The translations under genes and the position numbers were made by a program. The notes under the pieces were generated by a model. It was not told the origin of the DNA, made no database searches, and worked only from the letters and a program-made list of their open reading frames with translations. Below are positions 9,679-19,119 of a DNA stretch of 64,000 nt, in pieces; positions within the stretch are counted from its first letter, which is position 1, and every line of letters begins with the position of its first letter. The stretch is taken from the NCBI RefSeq assembly GCF_000416985.1, contig NZ_ATDL01000007.1, positions 124,001 to 188,000 of the forward strand. Reading direction: 5' to 3'. The stretch comes from Sphingobacterium paucimobilis HER1398. Lineage in GTDB: Bacteria; Bacteroidota; Bacteroidia; Sphingobacteriales; Sphingobacteriaceae.

Positions 9679-11589
9679 ATGAGAAAAATAGTTTATTATC
9701 TGATAGGCTTGGCCGCAATTTCGAGCTTTAGTGCTTGCGATAAAATATTAGACAAACAACCCAAGGATTTTTATCCTTCGGTGACGGATTATTATGATAC
9801 AGAAGAACATTTGGAAGGGAGTATAAGGGGGGTATATAATACGTTGAAAGCTTCTATGTTATACGGCGGACAGATGCATTATATGTTGGGGTTTGAAGCA
9901 GATGAAGGCTATTATTCCCGAGATGGTGTGGCCATTGGTCCACACGCTAACAACTTTACTTCGGGACATTCCAGTGTGTACAACTTTTGGAAAGAATTAT
10001 ATACGGGCATAGGCCGGGCAAATATTTTTCTAGCCAACGTAGATCATAATAAGGAAATCGAACAGGCATTTCGAGACAAGCTAAGAGGAGAAGCTCTTTT
10101 TTTAAGAGCTTACTATTACTTTATGTTAGTAAAAACCTACGGAGGAGTACCTCTGTCTCTAGAACCTATCAAAGATGTCGAAGACATAGACAAACCTAGA
10201 GCAACAGCCAAGGAGGTGTATGAGCAGATAATCCGAGATATGACAGAAGCAGAGGGATTAGTAGACGGCATCCAAAAAATAGGACACGGTGGCCGTGTTA
10301 GCAAGTCCGCAGTACGTGGTATATTGGCACGTGTCTGCCTGCATATGGCGGGATATCCAGTTCGGGATTTGACAAAGTACGCAGAAGCGAAAGCGTGGGC
10401 TTTGAAAGTCATGAATGACCCTGAGTTCAGGCATGAGTTAAACCCAGATTTCAAACAGATCTTTATCAATTATGCACAAGATATCTATGATCCAAAAGAG
10501 AGTATTTGGGAGGTGGAGTTCATGGGCAATGGCTCTGATGCTTATTCCGAAACAGGACAGGTTGGTTACATGTCAGGACCAATATCTACTTCGGATGTGA
10601 TTGGACAATGCTTTGGAGGGGTGCGGGTCACTTCCAAGCTGTATGACCTGTATACTACTCAGAGTATAAGAGGATCTCAGTCTAGTTCTACAGGTGATCT
10701 TAGAAGAGATTGGACTATTGCCAGTTTTACCTATGATGGCAGTAAGCATGATTTCTCTACTTCTTATTCTACATCTTTTACGGCAGTTTATCGGAATTAT
10801 AGACATGTGGGAAAATTTAGAAGAGAATACGAAACGTTGCTGCCTAAGCACCGAACCCGTACGCCACAAAATTTTCCTTTACTGCGTTATGCCGACGTCC
10901 TGCTGATGTACGCAGAGGCAGACTATGAAACCGTTTACCAAGGCAATGAGCTGTCTAATGGAGTACCTAGTGCAGAAGCTGTAGATGCTATTCGGAAGGT
11001 ACGTTTACGCTCGTACAACGTGGGTGGGATACGCAATTTTGGAATTAATAATCCAGGATCGGGTTATACGACACCACCGAAAATCGCTATGCCAGCAGGT
11101 ACAGGATCAGGTGCTGTTATTACCGCACGTATACATACAACAGGAGTAAATAAAGGTCAGTTGGCCGGTTTTGACTTGGGAAGAGATCCGGTTACAGGAT
11201 TTAAAATGGGGAAAGGCTATACAGCAGATAATAGTGGTAATATGCTCGTTATCACCCCTAGACAAGGGAGTGCCCGTGCAAATGCTCGTTTTTATGCAGC
11301 TTCAGATGTAGAATTACAAGCTTCAGAACTTGATGACTTTAGAAAAACAATACAAGACGAACGTATGCGCGAGCTGGCTTTTGAGACGATACGGAAGTGG
11401 GATCTTACACGATGGGGGATCTTCGAATTTGAAATGCGGCAGGTAAAGAATTTCTTAAACACAAGTGGGATGACGGATCGATATTTCTATAGCTATTTTG
11501 CAAATGCCAGAGACAAGCATAAGCTATGGCCTATCCCAGCACGGGAGTTGAATCTCAACAATGAATTGGTACAGAATCCAGGATGGTAA
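9679..11589 (+). CDS. SusD/RagB-like surface glycan-binding lipoprotein with an insert
   Basis: A 636-residue lipoprotein. The lipobox Cys is residue 20 (SSFSAC), so the mature protein should be lipid-anchored and sit over SusC at the outer surface. The helical TPR-like core of SusD is visible: RGEALFLRAYYYFMLVKTYGGVPL (about 135-160), YEQIIRDM, and near the C-terminus DERMRELAFE, KWDLTRWG and LWPIPARELNLN. The protein is about 100 residues longer than many SusD proteins. An insert around residues 455-545 has Gly/Thr-rich segments such as GSGYTTPPKIAM and breaks the RKVRLR...QASELDDFRKTI region. The insert could be an extra beta module for ligand binding. It is tightly linked to the SusC upstream and the DUF5017-type lipoprotein downstream. 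Confidence 0.92.
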   Translation: MRKIVYYLIGLAAISSFSACDKILDKQPKDFYPSVTDYYDTEEHLEGSIRGVYNTLKASMLYGGQMHYMLGFEADEGYYSRDGVAIGPHANNFTSGHSSVYNFWKELYTGIGRANIFLANVDHNKEIEQAFRDKLRGEALFLRAYYYFMLVKTYGGVPLSLEPIKDVEDIDKPRATAKEVYEQIIRDMTEAEGLVDGIQKIGHGGRVSKSAVRGILARVCLHMAGYPVRDLTKYAEAKAWALKVMNDPEFRHELNPDFKQIFINYAQDIYDPKESIWEVEFMGNGSDAYSETGQVGYMSGPISTSDVIGQCFGGVRVTSKLYDLYTTQSIRGSQSSSTGDLRRDWTIASFTYDGSKHDFSTSYSTSFTAVYRNYRHVGKFRREYETLLPKHRTRTPQNFPLLRYADVLLMYAEADYETVYQGNELSNGVPSAEAVDAIRKVRLRSYNVGGIRNFGINNPGSGYTTPPKIAMPAGTGSGAVITARIHTTGVNKGQLAGFDLGRDPVTGFKMGKGYTADNSGNMLVITPRQGSARANARFYAASDVELQASELDDFRKTIQDERMRELAFETIRKWDLTRWGIFEFEMRQVKNFLNTSGMTDRYFYSYFANARDKHKLWPIPARELNLNNELVQNPGW

Positions 11590-11601
11590 AAAAATAAAGT
11601 T

Positions 11602-12543
11602 ATGAATGCAAAGTTAATTCTATATGGGAGTCTGTTGTGCTTCTTGATTATTTCCTGCGATAAAAAGATAGAGCTTTCGCCAGGATTGGACAGTTTTGAC
11701 GTTACGACGGAGAAGGATGTTTACAAGGTCGATGAAGACGTTGTCTTTAATTTCAGTGGCGATCCCGATATGATTGCGTTTTATTCAGGCGAATTATATA
11801 GTGAATACGCCTATAAAGACGAACGTGTGGTCAATTTGGATAAGACCGTATTGAATTTTACAAGTATGCGACCTGAACTACAAAATGCACAGGTACCAGA
11901 CTTCCAGGTATTGGTTTCCACCGATTTTAATGATACTTATACCTATGAAAATATTACGAATGCTTCTTGGACCGATATCACTTCCGAATTTACATTGGGC
12001 GGAACGGCCTATTTGCCTTCGGGTGATTACGAAATATCCAAACTCTATGAAAAGGGGAAACCTTTGTATGTAGCATTTCGGTATAAAAATAAAGCGCAGG
12101 AAATAGCAGGAGTTGTAAGAAGGTTGCTGATCCAAAGTTTTCAAATGGTAGGGCAATCCAATTGGGGAAGCCATCTAATCGGTGATCCTGTGTCATCGGA
12201 TTTCAGAATAATTGAAAAAAATGCAGATTTCAAAACAGCCACATCTCTGACCAATACAACGATAACTTTAGCGGGGTATTCCAGAGAAAAGGGAAGTTCT
12301 GATCCAGACCCGGAAACGGATACTTGGACTGTGACCAAAGCGTTCGATTTAGATATATTAGACAATGGGCCAGATCGTCCGGTTGCGTTGAAAGGGAACC
12401 AGGATCCTAAAATGAAAAGTCATATCTACAATTTTAAAGAGCCAGGGGAGTACCTTGTGACTTTTATTGGTATCAATGCCAATATCAATGAAAATAAACA
12501 GGTGGTTAGACAGTTAAAGATAAAAGTAGAAAATCCTGATTAA
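11602..12543 (+). CDS. DUF5017-type outer-surface lipoprotein (SusE/F position)
   Basis: A 313-residue lipoprotein with lipobox Cys at residue 19 (IISC followed by DKK). After the anchor, residues 25-110 read FDVTTEKDVYKVDEDVVFNF and FYSGELYSEYAY, which matches my memory of DUF5017 proteins found after SusC/SusD pairs. The rest is beta-rich with no catalytic motif, so a glycan-binding role beside SusCD is more likely than an enzyme. It starts 12 bases after SusD and is followed 25 bases later by the first propeller gene, so all belong to one operon. The family label comes from recall, not a search. Confidence 0.72.
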   Translation: MNAKLILYGSLLCFLIISCDKKIELSPGLDSFDVTTEKDVYKVDEDVVFNFSGDPDMIAFYSGELYSEYAYKDERVVNLDKTVLNFTSMRPELQNAQVPDFQVLVSTDFNDTYTYENITNASWTDITSEFTLGGTAYLPSGDYEISKLYEKGKPLYVAFRYKNKAQEIAGVVRRLLIQSFQMVGQSNWGSHLIGDPVSSDFRIIEKNADFKTATSLTNTTITLAGYSREKGSSDPDPETDTWTVTKAFDLDILDNGPDRPVALKGNQDPKMKSHIYNFKEPGEYLVTFIGINANINENKQVVRQLKIKVENPD

Positions 12544-12568
12544 GTCGGATAAAAACACATATAAGCAG

Positions 12569-14575
12569 ATGAAGAAGATTTACTTTTACATAGGTATAGT
12601 ACTGCTCGTCCTTGTTGGGTGCTCGAGGGATATCGAATCTATTTTGGTCGAGGAGTCTGTAGTAGAGAGCGAAACAAAAGTGTTGGCGGATGGAACACAA
12701 CTGAGATTTAGTAATCTAGGACCGCAGATATTCAATACGGATATTAGTACCGCTGCCTTTTACGAAAACAATCAAGGCAATAAATATCTTTATGCCGTTG
12801 TGGCGGGAGAGCCAGCGCATTTGATCGGTTATGACTTGAGTGCAGGTGATAAGTTGATAACGGATATTGCGTTACCGCTAGGCAACACATCCAATTCCAT
12901 GGTGTTTTCTACGGATGGCATTCTGTACTTTACTGGTGGCGGACGATTATATGCGCATACAGTGGGGAGCAGTACTATAGACGATCTTGGAGTTGCACTG
13001 AACAAGCAGACCTCCCTTTACGATCTGAATAAAGGGAAAAATGGTATTATCTATGGAGGAACTTACCCCGATGGAAAGATATTTGAATATCACCCTCAGA
13101 CAGGCTTTAAGGATTTGGGAGCCATGGCAACAGGAAAGAACTATGTACGATCTATGGTATATCATGAAGCTTCCCATAAAATCTTTGCAGGAATGGGGAC
13201 TGGAGCTCAGCTCATTGAGTTCGACCTCGGTACGGGGACCAAGAATAATATTCTTCCTGCCAACTTTGAAGATCAAGAGTTTTTGTACCAAATGAGTCTT
13301 GTTGAAGGTGTTGCAGGAGAGGACAGGCTGTTTATGACACTGCAGAATAGTAATGTTACATTGGCCTATAATATCAGTACAGGCAAGTTTGAATTTGAAG
13401 GGCCTGCGATATGGGTACCCAGTATAGTAAAGGCCCCTTCGTCCGATATTGTTTACTTTACCAAAGGAGCAAACGTATATGCTTTTGATAACCTTGCTGC
13501 TGGTAATTATGACCAGCGCGTGGTAACTCCGGTATCGGGCAGTGGACGCTCTTCTGTATTTTTTGGTAAGGTGTTGCACATGTTCTCCAATACCGGACAG
13601 TTGTTGCGATACGATATCGACCGAAGTACTGCTAATCCTTCTAATCTGGAGATACCGGGGCAGCCTCGGCAATTGAACGATGTGCATATCGGCCCTGGTC
13701 ATACGATATGGACGTCTGGCTATCAATATGGAGATAATGCTGCATATAGTACTAAGACAAAGAAAACCACCCCATTTATAGGATTGCCACAGACGGAAAG
13801 TGCGGCAATGTATCTAGATAATATGTATTTTGGTACCTATACCAAAGCACGTATCTACAAGTACAATAGCCGGTTGCCTTGGAAAATGAACCAGAACCCC
13901 AAATTAGTTACGACTGTTTCTGGTCAAGACCGACCATTTGCTGGGACGGAAGTGTCTACGAAAGGTCGTGTGTTTTTCGGAACTGTACCAAACTATGGGG
14001 CCAACGGTGGAGTATTAGTTGAAATCGATGTCAAAAATAATGACCGGGTGACCAACCATAAACCTGTTCCTGATCAGTCCATCATATCTTTATTAGAGCA
14101 CGAAGGAACTCTTTTCGGTGGTACATCGATTTGGGGAGGATTGGGGAGCGATCCTGTGGCCACAGAGGCCAAGCTATTTGTGTGGGATATTGAGAAAGGA
14201 GTCAAGTTACATGAGGTAGTGCCGGTAAGTGGTGCGCGATTTATCTCCTGTCTGTTGAAAGGTAATGATGGTTATATCTGGGGTATAGCGCAAGGAAATC
14301 TTTTTAAGATTGACCCAAAAAGCTATGAAGTCGTCTCTACAGTGAAGATCTGGAGTGATAATAGAGCCTCACATGTTTGGCGACCTGATCAATTAATTTT
14401 ATCACCAAGAGATAATATGTACTACGGAGCTGTAGGAAGTAACTTGTTTCGGTTCAATCCAGAGACTACAGCGGTGGAAAGACTGAATCTGGTTGGAGGG
14501 CACTTAACATTGGGGGCTGACGGTGATTTTTATTTTATCCGTGCTTCCGATTTGTGGAAGATGGAAGTTAGATAG
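12569..14575 (+). CDS. Beta-propeller lipoprotein (first of two tandem paralogues)
   Basis: A 668-residue lipoprotein with lipobox Cys at residue 18 (LVGC). The body has repeated propeller-like blades such as YLYAVVAGEPAHLIGYDL, GIIYGGTYPDGKIFEYHP, FISCLLKGNDGYIWGIAQG and DNMYYGAVGSNLFRFNP, each with the pattern of an aromatic/Gly turn followed by a short strand. The repeats suggest a seven- or eight-bladed propeller of the YncE/NHL/virginiamycin-B-lyase type. I see no clear catalytic signature, so it could bind a sugar or be a lyase of a propeller family. The next gene is a paralogue of almost equal length. This copy is membrane-anchored and the other is soluble, a useful division of labour for surface and periplasmic stages. 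Confidence 0.7.
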   Translation: MKKIYFYIGIVLLVLVGCSRDIESILVEESVVESETKVLADGTQLRFSNLGPQIFNTDISTAAFYENNQGNKYLYAVVAGEPAHLIGYDLSAGDKLITDIALPLGNTSNSMVFSTDGILYFTGGGRLYAHTVGSSTIDDLGVALNKQTSLYDLNKGKNGIIYGGTYPDGKIFEYHPQTGFKDLGAMATGKNYVRSMVYHEASHKIFAGMGTGAQLIEFDLGTGTKNNILPANFEDQEFLYQMSLVEGVAGEDRLFMTLQNSNVTLAYNISTGKFEFEGPAIWVPSIVKAPSSDIVYFTKGANVYAFDNLAAGNYDQRVVTPVSGSGRSSVFFGKVLHMFSNTGQLLRYDIDRSTANPSNLEIPGQPRQLNDVHIGPGHTIWTSGYQYGDNAAYSTKTKKTTPFIGLPQTESAAMYLDNMYFGTYTKARIYKYNSRLPWKMNQNPKLVTTVSGQDRPFAGTEVSTKGRVFFGTVPNYGANGGVLVEIDVKNNDRVTNHKPVPDQSIISLLEHEGTLFGGTSIWGGLGSDPVATEAKLFVWDIEKGVKLHEVVPVSGARFISCLLKGNDGYIWGIAQGNLFKIDPKSYEVVSTVKIWSDNRASHVWRPDQLILSPRDNMYYGAVGSNLFRFNPETTAVERLNLVGGHLTLGADGDFYFIRASDLWKMEVR

Positions 14576-14589
14576 CATAGAAAGGCATA

Positions 14590-16602
14590 ATGAAAAATAA
14601 AATTGAAATAAGATTAGGGATAATATGGTTTCTGTTTTTGACAGGGTTTATAGCATTTGCCCAGCAAGCTGCCTATCCCAAATTTCAAGAGCAGACCTTA
14701 GCGGACGGAAGGAAGATAACCTATACCAATCTTGGTGCCCAACTGTTAGACAAAACGATTGAAGGATCAGCTTTTTATGAAGATACAAAAGGAAAGAAGT
14801 ACCTGTATACGGTCGTCCGTGGCCAACCAGCCCATTTATTGGGATACGAGTTGGAGAGTAATAATCTGATTGCCGATATCGCTATGCCTTCGAATAATGG
14901 GTCACCTTCACTTACCTTCTCTACGGATGGTACACTGTACATTAGCGGTCAGGGCGGTATACTGTATGCCCATACGCCAGGCAGCGACAGTGTTAGGCGT
15001 ATTGGACAATGCTTGCCAAAGCAGACTGTGATGTATGATTTGAGAGCTGGAGTAGATGGTGAAATATATGGAGGAACCTACCCCAATTGCCAGGTTTTTA
15101 GATATCATCCTAAAGATGGGTTTACGGATGTGGGTAAAGGAACCTTAGTGAAGGGAGAGAGTTACGTCAGATCGATGGTCTATCACCAAAAAACAAATAA
15201 AATATACGCGGGAGTCGGAGCAAGGGCTTCTTTAATAGAGCTTGATCTATCGACAGGAGCTAAACGAGATATTTTACCAGAGGAATTCCGTGGAGAACAG
15301 TTTGTATATACGATGGCCTTGGTGGAGGGAGTATCTGGAGGAGACAGGATTTTTATTACCCTACAGAATTCCAATAATATATTGATTTTTAATATCGCTT
15401 CTGGTCGTTTTGAGCATCAGGTTAAAGGTCCTTATATCAAAGGTGCCATCAAATCACCATTAAGCGATGAAGTTTATTTTACCCAGGGAGCGAACAGATT
15501 ATTACGTTATGATAACATCAATGCTTCGTCCCTTGATCCTGTTTTTGTGACGGATGTGTCTGCAAATGTCATTGTGTCGAAAGCTTACGGCAATCGTTTG
15601 TTTATGTTGACTGCCAAAGGACAGGTGATTATTTATGATACAGAAAAGAAAGAGGTGAACAAACAAGAATTGGCTATTGTCGGACAACCAAAGTTGCTCG
15701 GTATACTTCACGAAGGACCTGCTGAAAGTATTTGGACAGGTGGTTACTTGAATGGAGCCAATGCGTCTTACGATCCTAAAACAGGAAATAAGGTGGTATA
15801 CGAAGGGTTGAATCAGACTGAGAGTGCAGCAAGCTATGGTGATAAAATATATTTTGGTACCTATACCAAAGCTAAGTTTTATAGCTACGACAGTAAACAG
15901 CCTTGGCACATGGGTAAAAATCCTAAGCAGATTGGTGTGGTCCCAGAGCAAGATAGACCATTTGGAGCCTTAAGTATTCCAGATATGGGTAAGGTTTTCT
16001 TCGGGACAGTACCGGGCTATGGTATGAATGGAGGGGTGCTTGTAGAATTCGATGTGTCGAATAGTAATAAAATGTCCTATTATAAGGATGTCGTCAAGGA
16101 CCAATCGATCATCACTCTTCTGTATGATAATAAAAAGGTATTTGGAGGGTCTTCTATATGGGGTGGACTAGGGGGGCAGCCTCTTGCTGCTGAAGCGGTT
16201 CTTTTTGTGTGGGATATTGTTCAGAAAAAGAAAATACATGAAGTGGTACCAGTTAAAGGTGCAAAATCAATTACCTGTCTGATTCATGGTAACGATGGGT
16301 ATATATGGGGACTTGCGAATGGTTATCTTTTTAAAGTCGATCCAGTCAGTTTTTCCGTTGTATCTCGTGTTCAGATTCTTTCGGATGGCCGATCTAGTCA
16401 TGTCTGGCGACCGGATTACTTAGTTTTCTGTGGCGCTGATGGCATGTATTATGGTTCTATTGCTCATCAACTCTTTAGATTAAATCCAAAAACAATGGCG
16501 GTCGAAAAACTTAATCAGTCGATAAAAGGTCTCTTGGCCGGACCGGATAACGAAATGTATTTTTATCGAGAAGGGGATCTTTGGAGGATAGATGTAAAGT
16601 AG
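14590..16602 (+). CDS. Secreted beta-propeller protein (second tandem paralogue)
   Basis: A 670-residue protein close to its upstream neighbour, 14 bases away. Shared blocks include GGTYP, YVRSMVYH, FGTYTKA, SIWGGLG, FVWDI and HEVVPV. The N-terminus is an ordinary signal peptide ending at FAQ (about residue 25) and has no lipobox Cys, so it should be soluble in the periplasm or released. A beta-propeller fold is inferred from the same blade repeats. The gene is separated from the following secreted protein by 60 bases. Function is unknown. Participation in breakdown of the same polysaccharide is inferred only from the operon. Confidence 0.7.
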   Translation: MKNKIEIRLGIIWFLFLTGFIAFAQQAAYPKFQEQTLADGRKITYTNLGAQLLDKTIEGSAFYEDTKGKKYLYTVVRGQPAHLLGYELESNNLIADIAMPSNNGSPSLTFSTDGTLYISGQGGILYAHTPGSDSVRRIGQCLPKQTVMYDLRAGVDGEIYGGTYPNCQVFRYHPKDGFTDVGKGTLVKGESYVRSMVYHQKTNKIYAGVGARASLIELDLSTGAKRDILPEEFRGEQFVYTMALVEGVSGGDRIFITLQNSNNILIFNIASGRFEHQVKGPYIKGAIKSPLSDEVYFTQGANRLLRYDNINASSLDPVFVTDVSANVIVSKAYGNRLFMLTAKGQVIIYDTEKKEVNKQELAIVGQPKLLGILHEGPAESIWTGGYLNGANASYDPKTGNKVVYEGLNQTESAASYGDKIYFGTYTKAKFYSYDSKQPWHMGKNPKQIGVVPEQDRPFGALSIPDMGKVFFGTVPGYGMNGGVLVEFDVSNSNKMSYYKDVVKDQSIITLLYDNKKVFGGSSIWGGLGGQPLAAEAVLFVWDIVQKKKIHEVVPVKGAKSITCLIHGNDGYIWGLANGYLFKVDPVSFSVVSRVQILSDGRSSHVWRPDYLVFCGADGMYYGSIAHQLFRLNPKTMAVEKLNQSIKGLLAGPDNEMYFYREGDLWRIDVK

Positions 16603-16662
16603 GTAGGGGTTCCCAATATGAATTAGTAGATATTTAAAATGACAATAATAAATCGTGTAATT

Positions 16663-17580
16663 ATGAAAATCAAAGCAACATTATTTTTAGCAGCTCTATG
16701 TGCTGTATCTCTTAACTCTTATGCACAGCGGGGCGAGTGGACTGGTTCTAATACGGTATGGAGCTATGATATGACGAAAAAGACAGCAGGTCAGGATTCT
16801 GTTGGTGGAGATAACTTATCGTTAGTTTCGACAGGTGCTACGGAAGCATTTTTACCAAGTCCATCCTCTGGATCAGCTATAGTGACATCGACGAAGGGAA
16901 GTCCCTCCTTTATTCACCAATCGGGGTCTAATGCTTCAGTAAAGGTTAGGGCGGCAAATGAAGACGGATCTCCTGCCAAGTTCTCTCTGTTTGGTATCAA
17001 AGAAGCAACACCGGTGGCAGCAATTTCGTTTACTATTACTCCAAACCACCAGGCCAAAAAATCAGATTGGTATATCGTGTTAGGTAAAGAAGCCTTGTTC
17101 TTTAAAGATGGCAAGACAACGCTTCCAATCAATAAGACAGGATCATCGCCTAATGCTGCGGTTTTTGCTTCGTTTAGACTACAGTCTAGTGAAGGTTTTG
17201 GTGAAAAAGCAGCAGAAAAATATAGATTCCAAACACGTGAACAAGCGGAGTTGGAAGATGATATTACTTGGGCAAATAGTAACACTAACCTATTTACAAG
17301 AGGTAAGAAGCACGAAGTAGAGATCTACGCTAATAATACCATGGGAGAGCAGAGCTATACGCTTAACGGTACAACATATAAAGTTCCTAAAAGAAGTTAT
17401 CATTTATGGATCGATGGCAAGAAAATAGGTGCGGATTTCCAGGCGAATGCGGTAAGACGTAATCAGCCGTTGGACTCTTTCCTGATTATGTCTCGTGATG
17501 CTGTATCTGGCAGTGTTGGCAGTAAAAATGCTTCAACGATCGAGGTTCGTGACGTGAAAATTAAATATGCTGCACGCTAA
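16663..17580 (+). CDS. Secreted hypothetical protein, possibly jelly-roll/lectin-like
   Basis: The ATG at 16663 gives a 305-residue protein with a clean signal peptide (MKIKATLFLAALCAVSLNSYAQ). An upstream in-frame ATG at 16639 would add 8 residues before it and fits less well. The mature protein is beta-rich and contains two regions typical of concanavalin-like sandwich domains, AISFTITPN...DWYIVLG and HEVEIYANNT...YHLWIDGKKIG. It has no recognised catalytic motif. The final strands (STIEVRDVKIKY) would suit a carbohydrate-binding protein. It ends the first part of the operon and is followed by a 16-bp perfect hairpin. Confidence 0.6.
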   Translation: MKIKATLFLAALCAVSLNSYAQRGEWTGSNTVWSYDMTKKTAGQDSVGGDNLSLVSTGATEAFLPSPSSGSAIVTSTKGSPSFIHQSGSNASVKVRAANEDGSPAKFSLFGIKEATPVAAISFTITPNHQAKKSDWYIVLGKEALFFKDGKTTLPINKTGSSPNAAVFASFRLQSSEGFGEKAAEKYRFQTREQAELEDDITWANSNTNLFTRGKKHEVEIYANNTMGEQSYTLNGTTYKVPKRSYHLWIDGKKIGADFQANAVRRNQPLDSFLIMSRDAVSGSVGSKNASTIEVRDVKIKYAAR

Positions 17581-17605
17581 TTTGTTCGAAAAGTCAAAAT
17601 AGAAT

Positions 17606-17640
17606 AGATAGTCTTCATCCGTCACGGATGAAGACTATCT
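17606..17640 (+). terminator. 16-bp perfect hairpin closing the SusCD-propeller transcript
   Basis: Arms at 17606-17621 and 17625-17640 pair perfectly around a 3-base loop. The T-run is short, so it may be partly read through or serve as an mRNA 3'-end stabiliser before the esterase gene. Confidence 0.65.
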
Positions 17641-17672
17641 CTAACTGTTTGATCATCATTAATTGAATACAT

Positions 17673-17744
17673 ATGAAATATCCATGTAGCAGCTGCTGCA
17701 CAAACACGAATGAATATAGTTTGGATATACCATATGACAGATAA
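17673..17744 (+). CDS. Short Cys-rich upstream ORF (23 codons), candidate leader peptide
   Basis: ATG at 17673 opens a 23-residue reading frame with four Cys in its first nine residues (MKYPCSSCC) and stop at 17742-17744. Its start lies in ATACATATGAAAT (17667-17679). Exactly the same 13 bases surround the start of the esterase gene (17784-17796). The stop is 45 bases before that start. Clustered Cys codons could make translation sensitive to cysteine supply and so act as a leader. It may also be an accidental ORF. No other copy or conservation is known here. Confidence 0.3.
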   Translation: MKYPCSSCCTNTNEYSLDIPYDR

Positions 17745-17789
17745 AAGACAAACCGAGCTTGCGAGCTCATCGAAGATAATTATATACAT

Positions 17790-19103
17790 ATGAAATCTAG
17801 GCTTATACTTAAACCTATTGGAAAGGTAGGACTGTTATTAGCACTTTGCTTATTATCTCTTGTTGTTTACTCACAACGGAAACCACAAGCTTTAACTTTT
17901 GGACTTTCCTTGGACCATTCCGATTGGGTTTACAAAGTAGGCGAGCCAGTTAAAGTGACTGGAGTAGTAAAATACAACGGTAACGTACTTCGAAATATAA
18001 AAATCAATTACGAGGCGGGGCCTGAAATGTTGTCTCCATTACTAAAAGATAGTACGTCATTGACCGATGGTACTTTTGCCGTAGATATGGGTACAATGGA
18101 TCAGCCGGGATTTCTTCGGTTTGCTGTTAGCACTGAGTATGAGGGAACCAAGTACAGAGAGGTTATTACAGCGGGATTCGATCCTTACAGTATACAACCG
18201 ACAGTAGAAATGCCAGTGGACTTTATGCAATTTTGGAACAATGCTATAGAACAGAATAGAAAGTTGCCCCTGGAAACAACGATGACACTATTGCCAGAGC
18301 GATCTACAGAAGATGTCAACGTATATGAAGTTTCTTTCCAAAACTATAAAGAAGGAAGTAGGATTTATGGAATCCTTTGTGTCCCCAAAGCAGAAGGAAA
18401 ATATCCAGCGATATTCAACCCGCCAGGGGCAGGTATACACAAAATACAAGGTGATCTGAACACGGCGCAAAGTGGTTTCATCACCTTACAGATTGGAATT
18501 CATGGAATTCCACTAAATATGGATGCAGCAGAATATAAAAAGCTCGCTAATACTACATTCAAACGGTATCGGGTTGATGGTATGAACAATCGTGATACCT
18601 ATTATTTCAAACGTGTCTATTTAGGCTGTGTTAGAGCTATAGATTTTATATACACGTTGCCACAGTTTGACGGAGAAAATATTGCTGCTGTAGGAGGTAG
18701 TCAAGGCGGAGCATTGTCTTTGGTTACGACAGCTCTTGACAGCAGAATTAAATATATATCGGCCTATGCACCTGCATTAGCAGACCTTCCAGGTTATTTG
18801 CACAATAGAGCAGGTGGCTGGCCGCACTTGTTTAAGAGTCATGTTAATGATAGTAACAGAGAAAGAGCGACGAAGAGTTTGCAGTACTATGATGCCGTAA
18901 ACTTTGCCAAAAACATTAAAGTTCCTGGACTATACAGTTGGGGTTTTAATGACGAGACCACCCCTCCCACGACTATGTTTGCGGTTTACAATTCCATAAC
19001 GGCTCCTAAAGAGCTTTTTATAGCCAAGGAGACAGGGCATTGGTACAGTAATGAACAGACGGGCTTGAGAAAGAAGTGGTTAAAAAAGACAATGAAAAAA
19101 TAA
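17790..19103 (+). CDS. CE7/acetyl-xylan-esterase-like secreted alpha/beta hydrolase (copy 1)
   Basis: A 437-residue exported enzyme. A signal peptide (to about residue 29) is followed by an N-terminal beta domain (about 35-135) with a bacterial-Ig-like look. The alpha/beta-hydrolase part follows. The nucleophile elbow is GGSQGG with Ser304. The predicted acid is Asp388 in SWGFNDETTPPTT, and the predicted base is His417 in ETGHW. The DE-TPP sequence and the arrangement are typical of carbohydrate esterase family 7 deacetylases. The enzyme would remove acetyl or similar groups from sugars before lyase cleavage. A second copy sits at 30607-31956. The lyase gene starts 16 bases downstream. Confidence 0.82.
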   Translation: MKSRLILKPIGKVGLLLALCLLSLVVYSQRKPQALTFGLSLDHSDWVYKVGEPVKVTGVVKYNGNVLRNIKINYEAGPEMLSPLLKDSTSLTDGTFAVDMGTMDQPGFLRFAVSTEYEGTKYREVITAGFDPYSIQPTVEMPVDFMQFWNNAIEQNRKLPLETTMTLLPERSTEDVNVYEVSFQNYKEGSRIYGILCVPKAEGKYPAIFNPPGAGIHKIQGDLNTAQSGFITLQIGIHGIPLNMDAAEYKKLANTTFKRYRVDGMNNRDTYYFKRVYLGCVRAIDFIYTLPQFDGENIAAVGGSQGGALSLVTTALDSRIKYISAYAPALADLPGYLHNRAGGWPHLFKSHVNDSNRERATKSLQYYDAVNFAKNIKVPGLYSWGFNDETTPPTTMFAVYNSITAPKELFIAKETGHWYSNEQTGLRKKWLKKTMKK

Positions 19104-19119
19104 TAAAATAGGGATTAGG

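Noticed and set aside
12947-13726. 259-codon ORF on the minus strand
   Set aside because: It lies fully inside the propeller lipoprotein gene, has no recognisable family, and the + strand protein has a lipobox and a close paralogue. Treated as a shadow.
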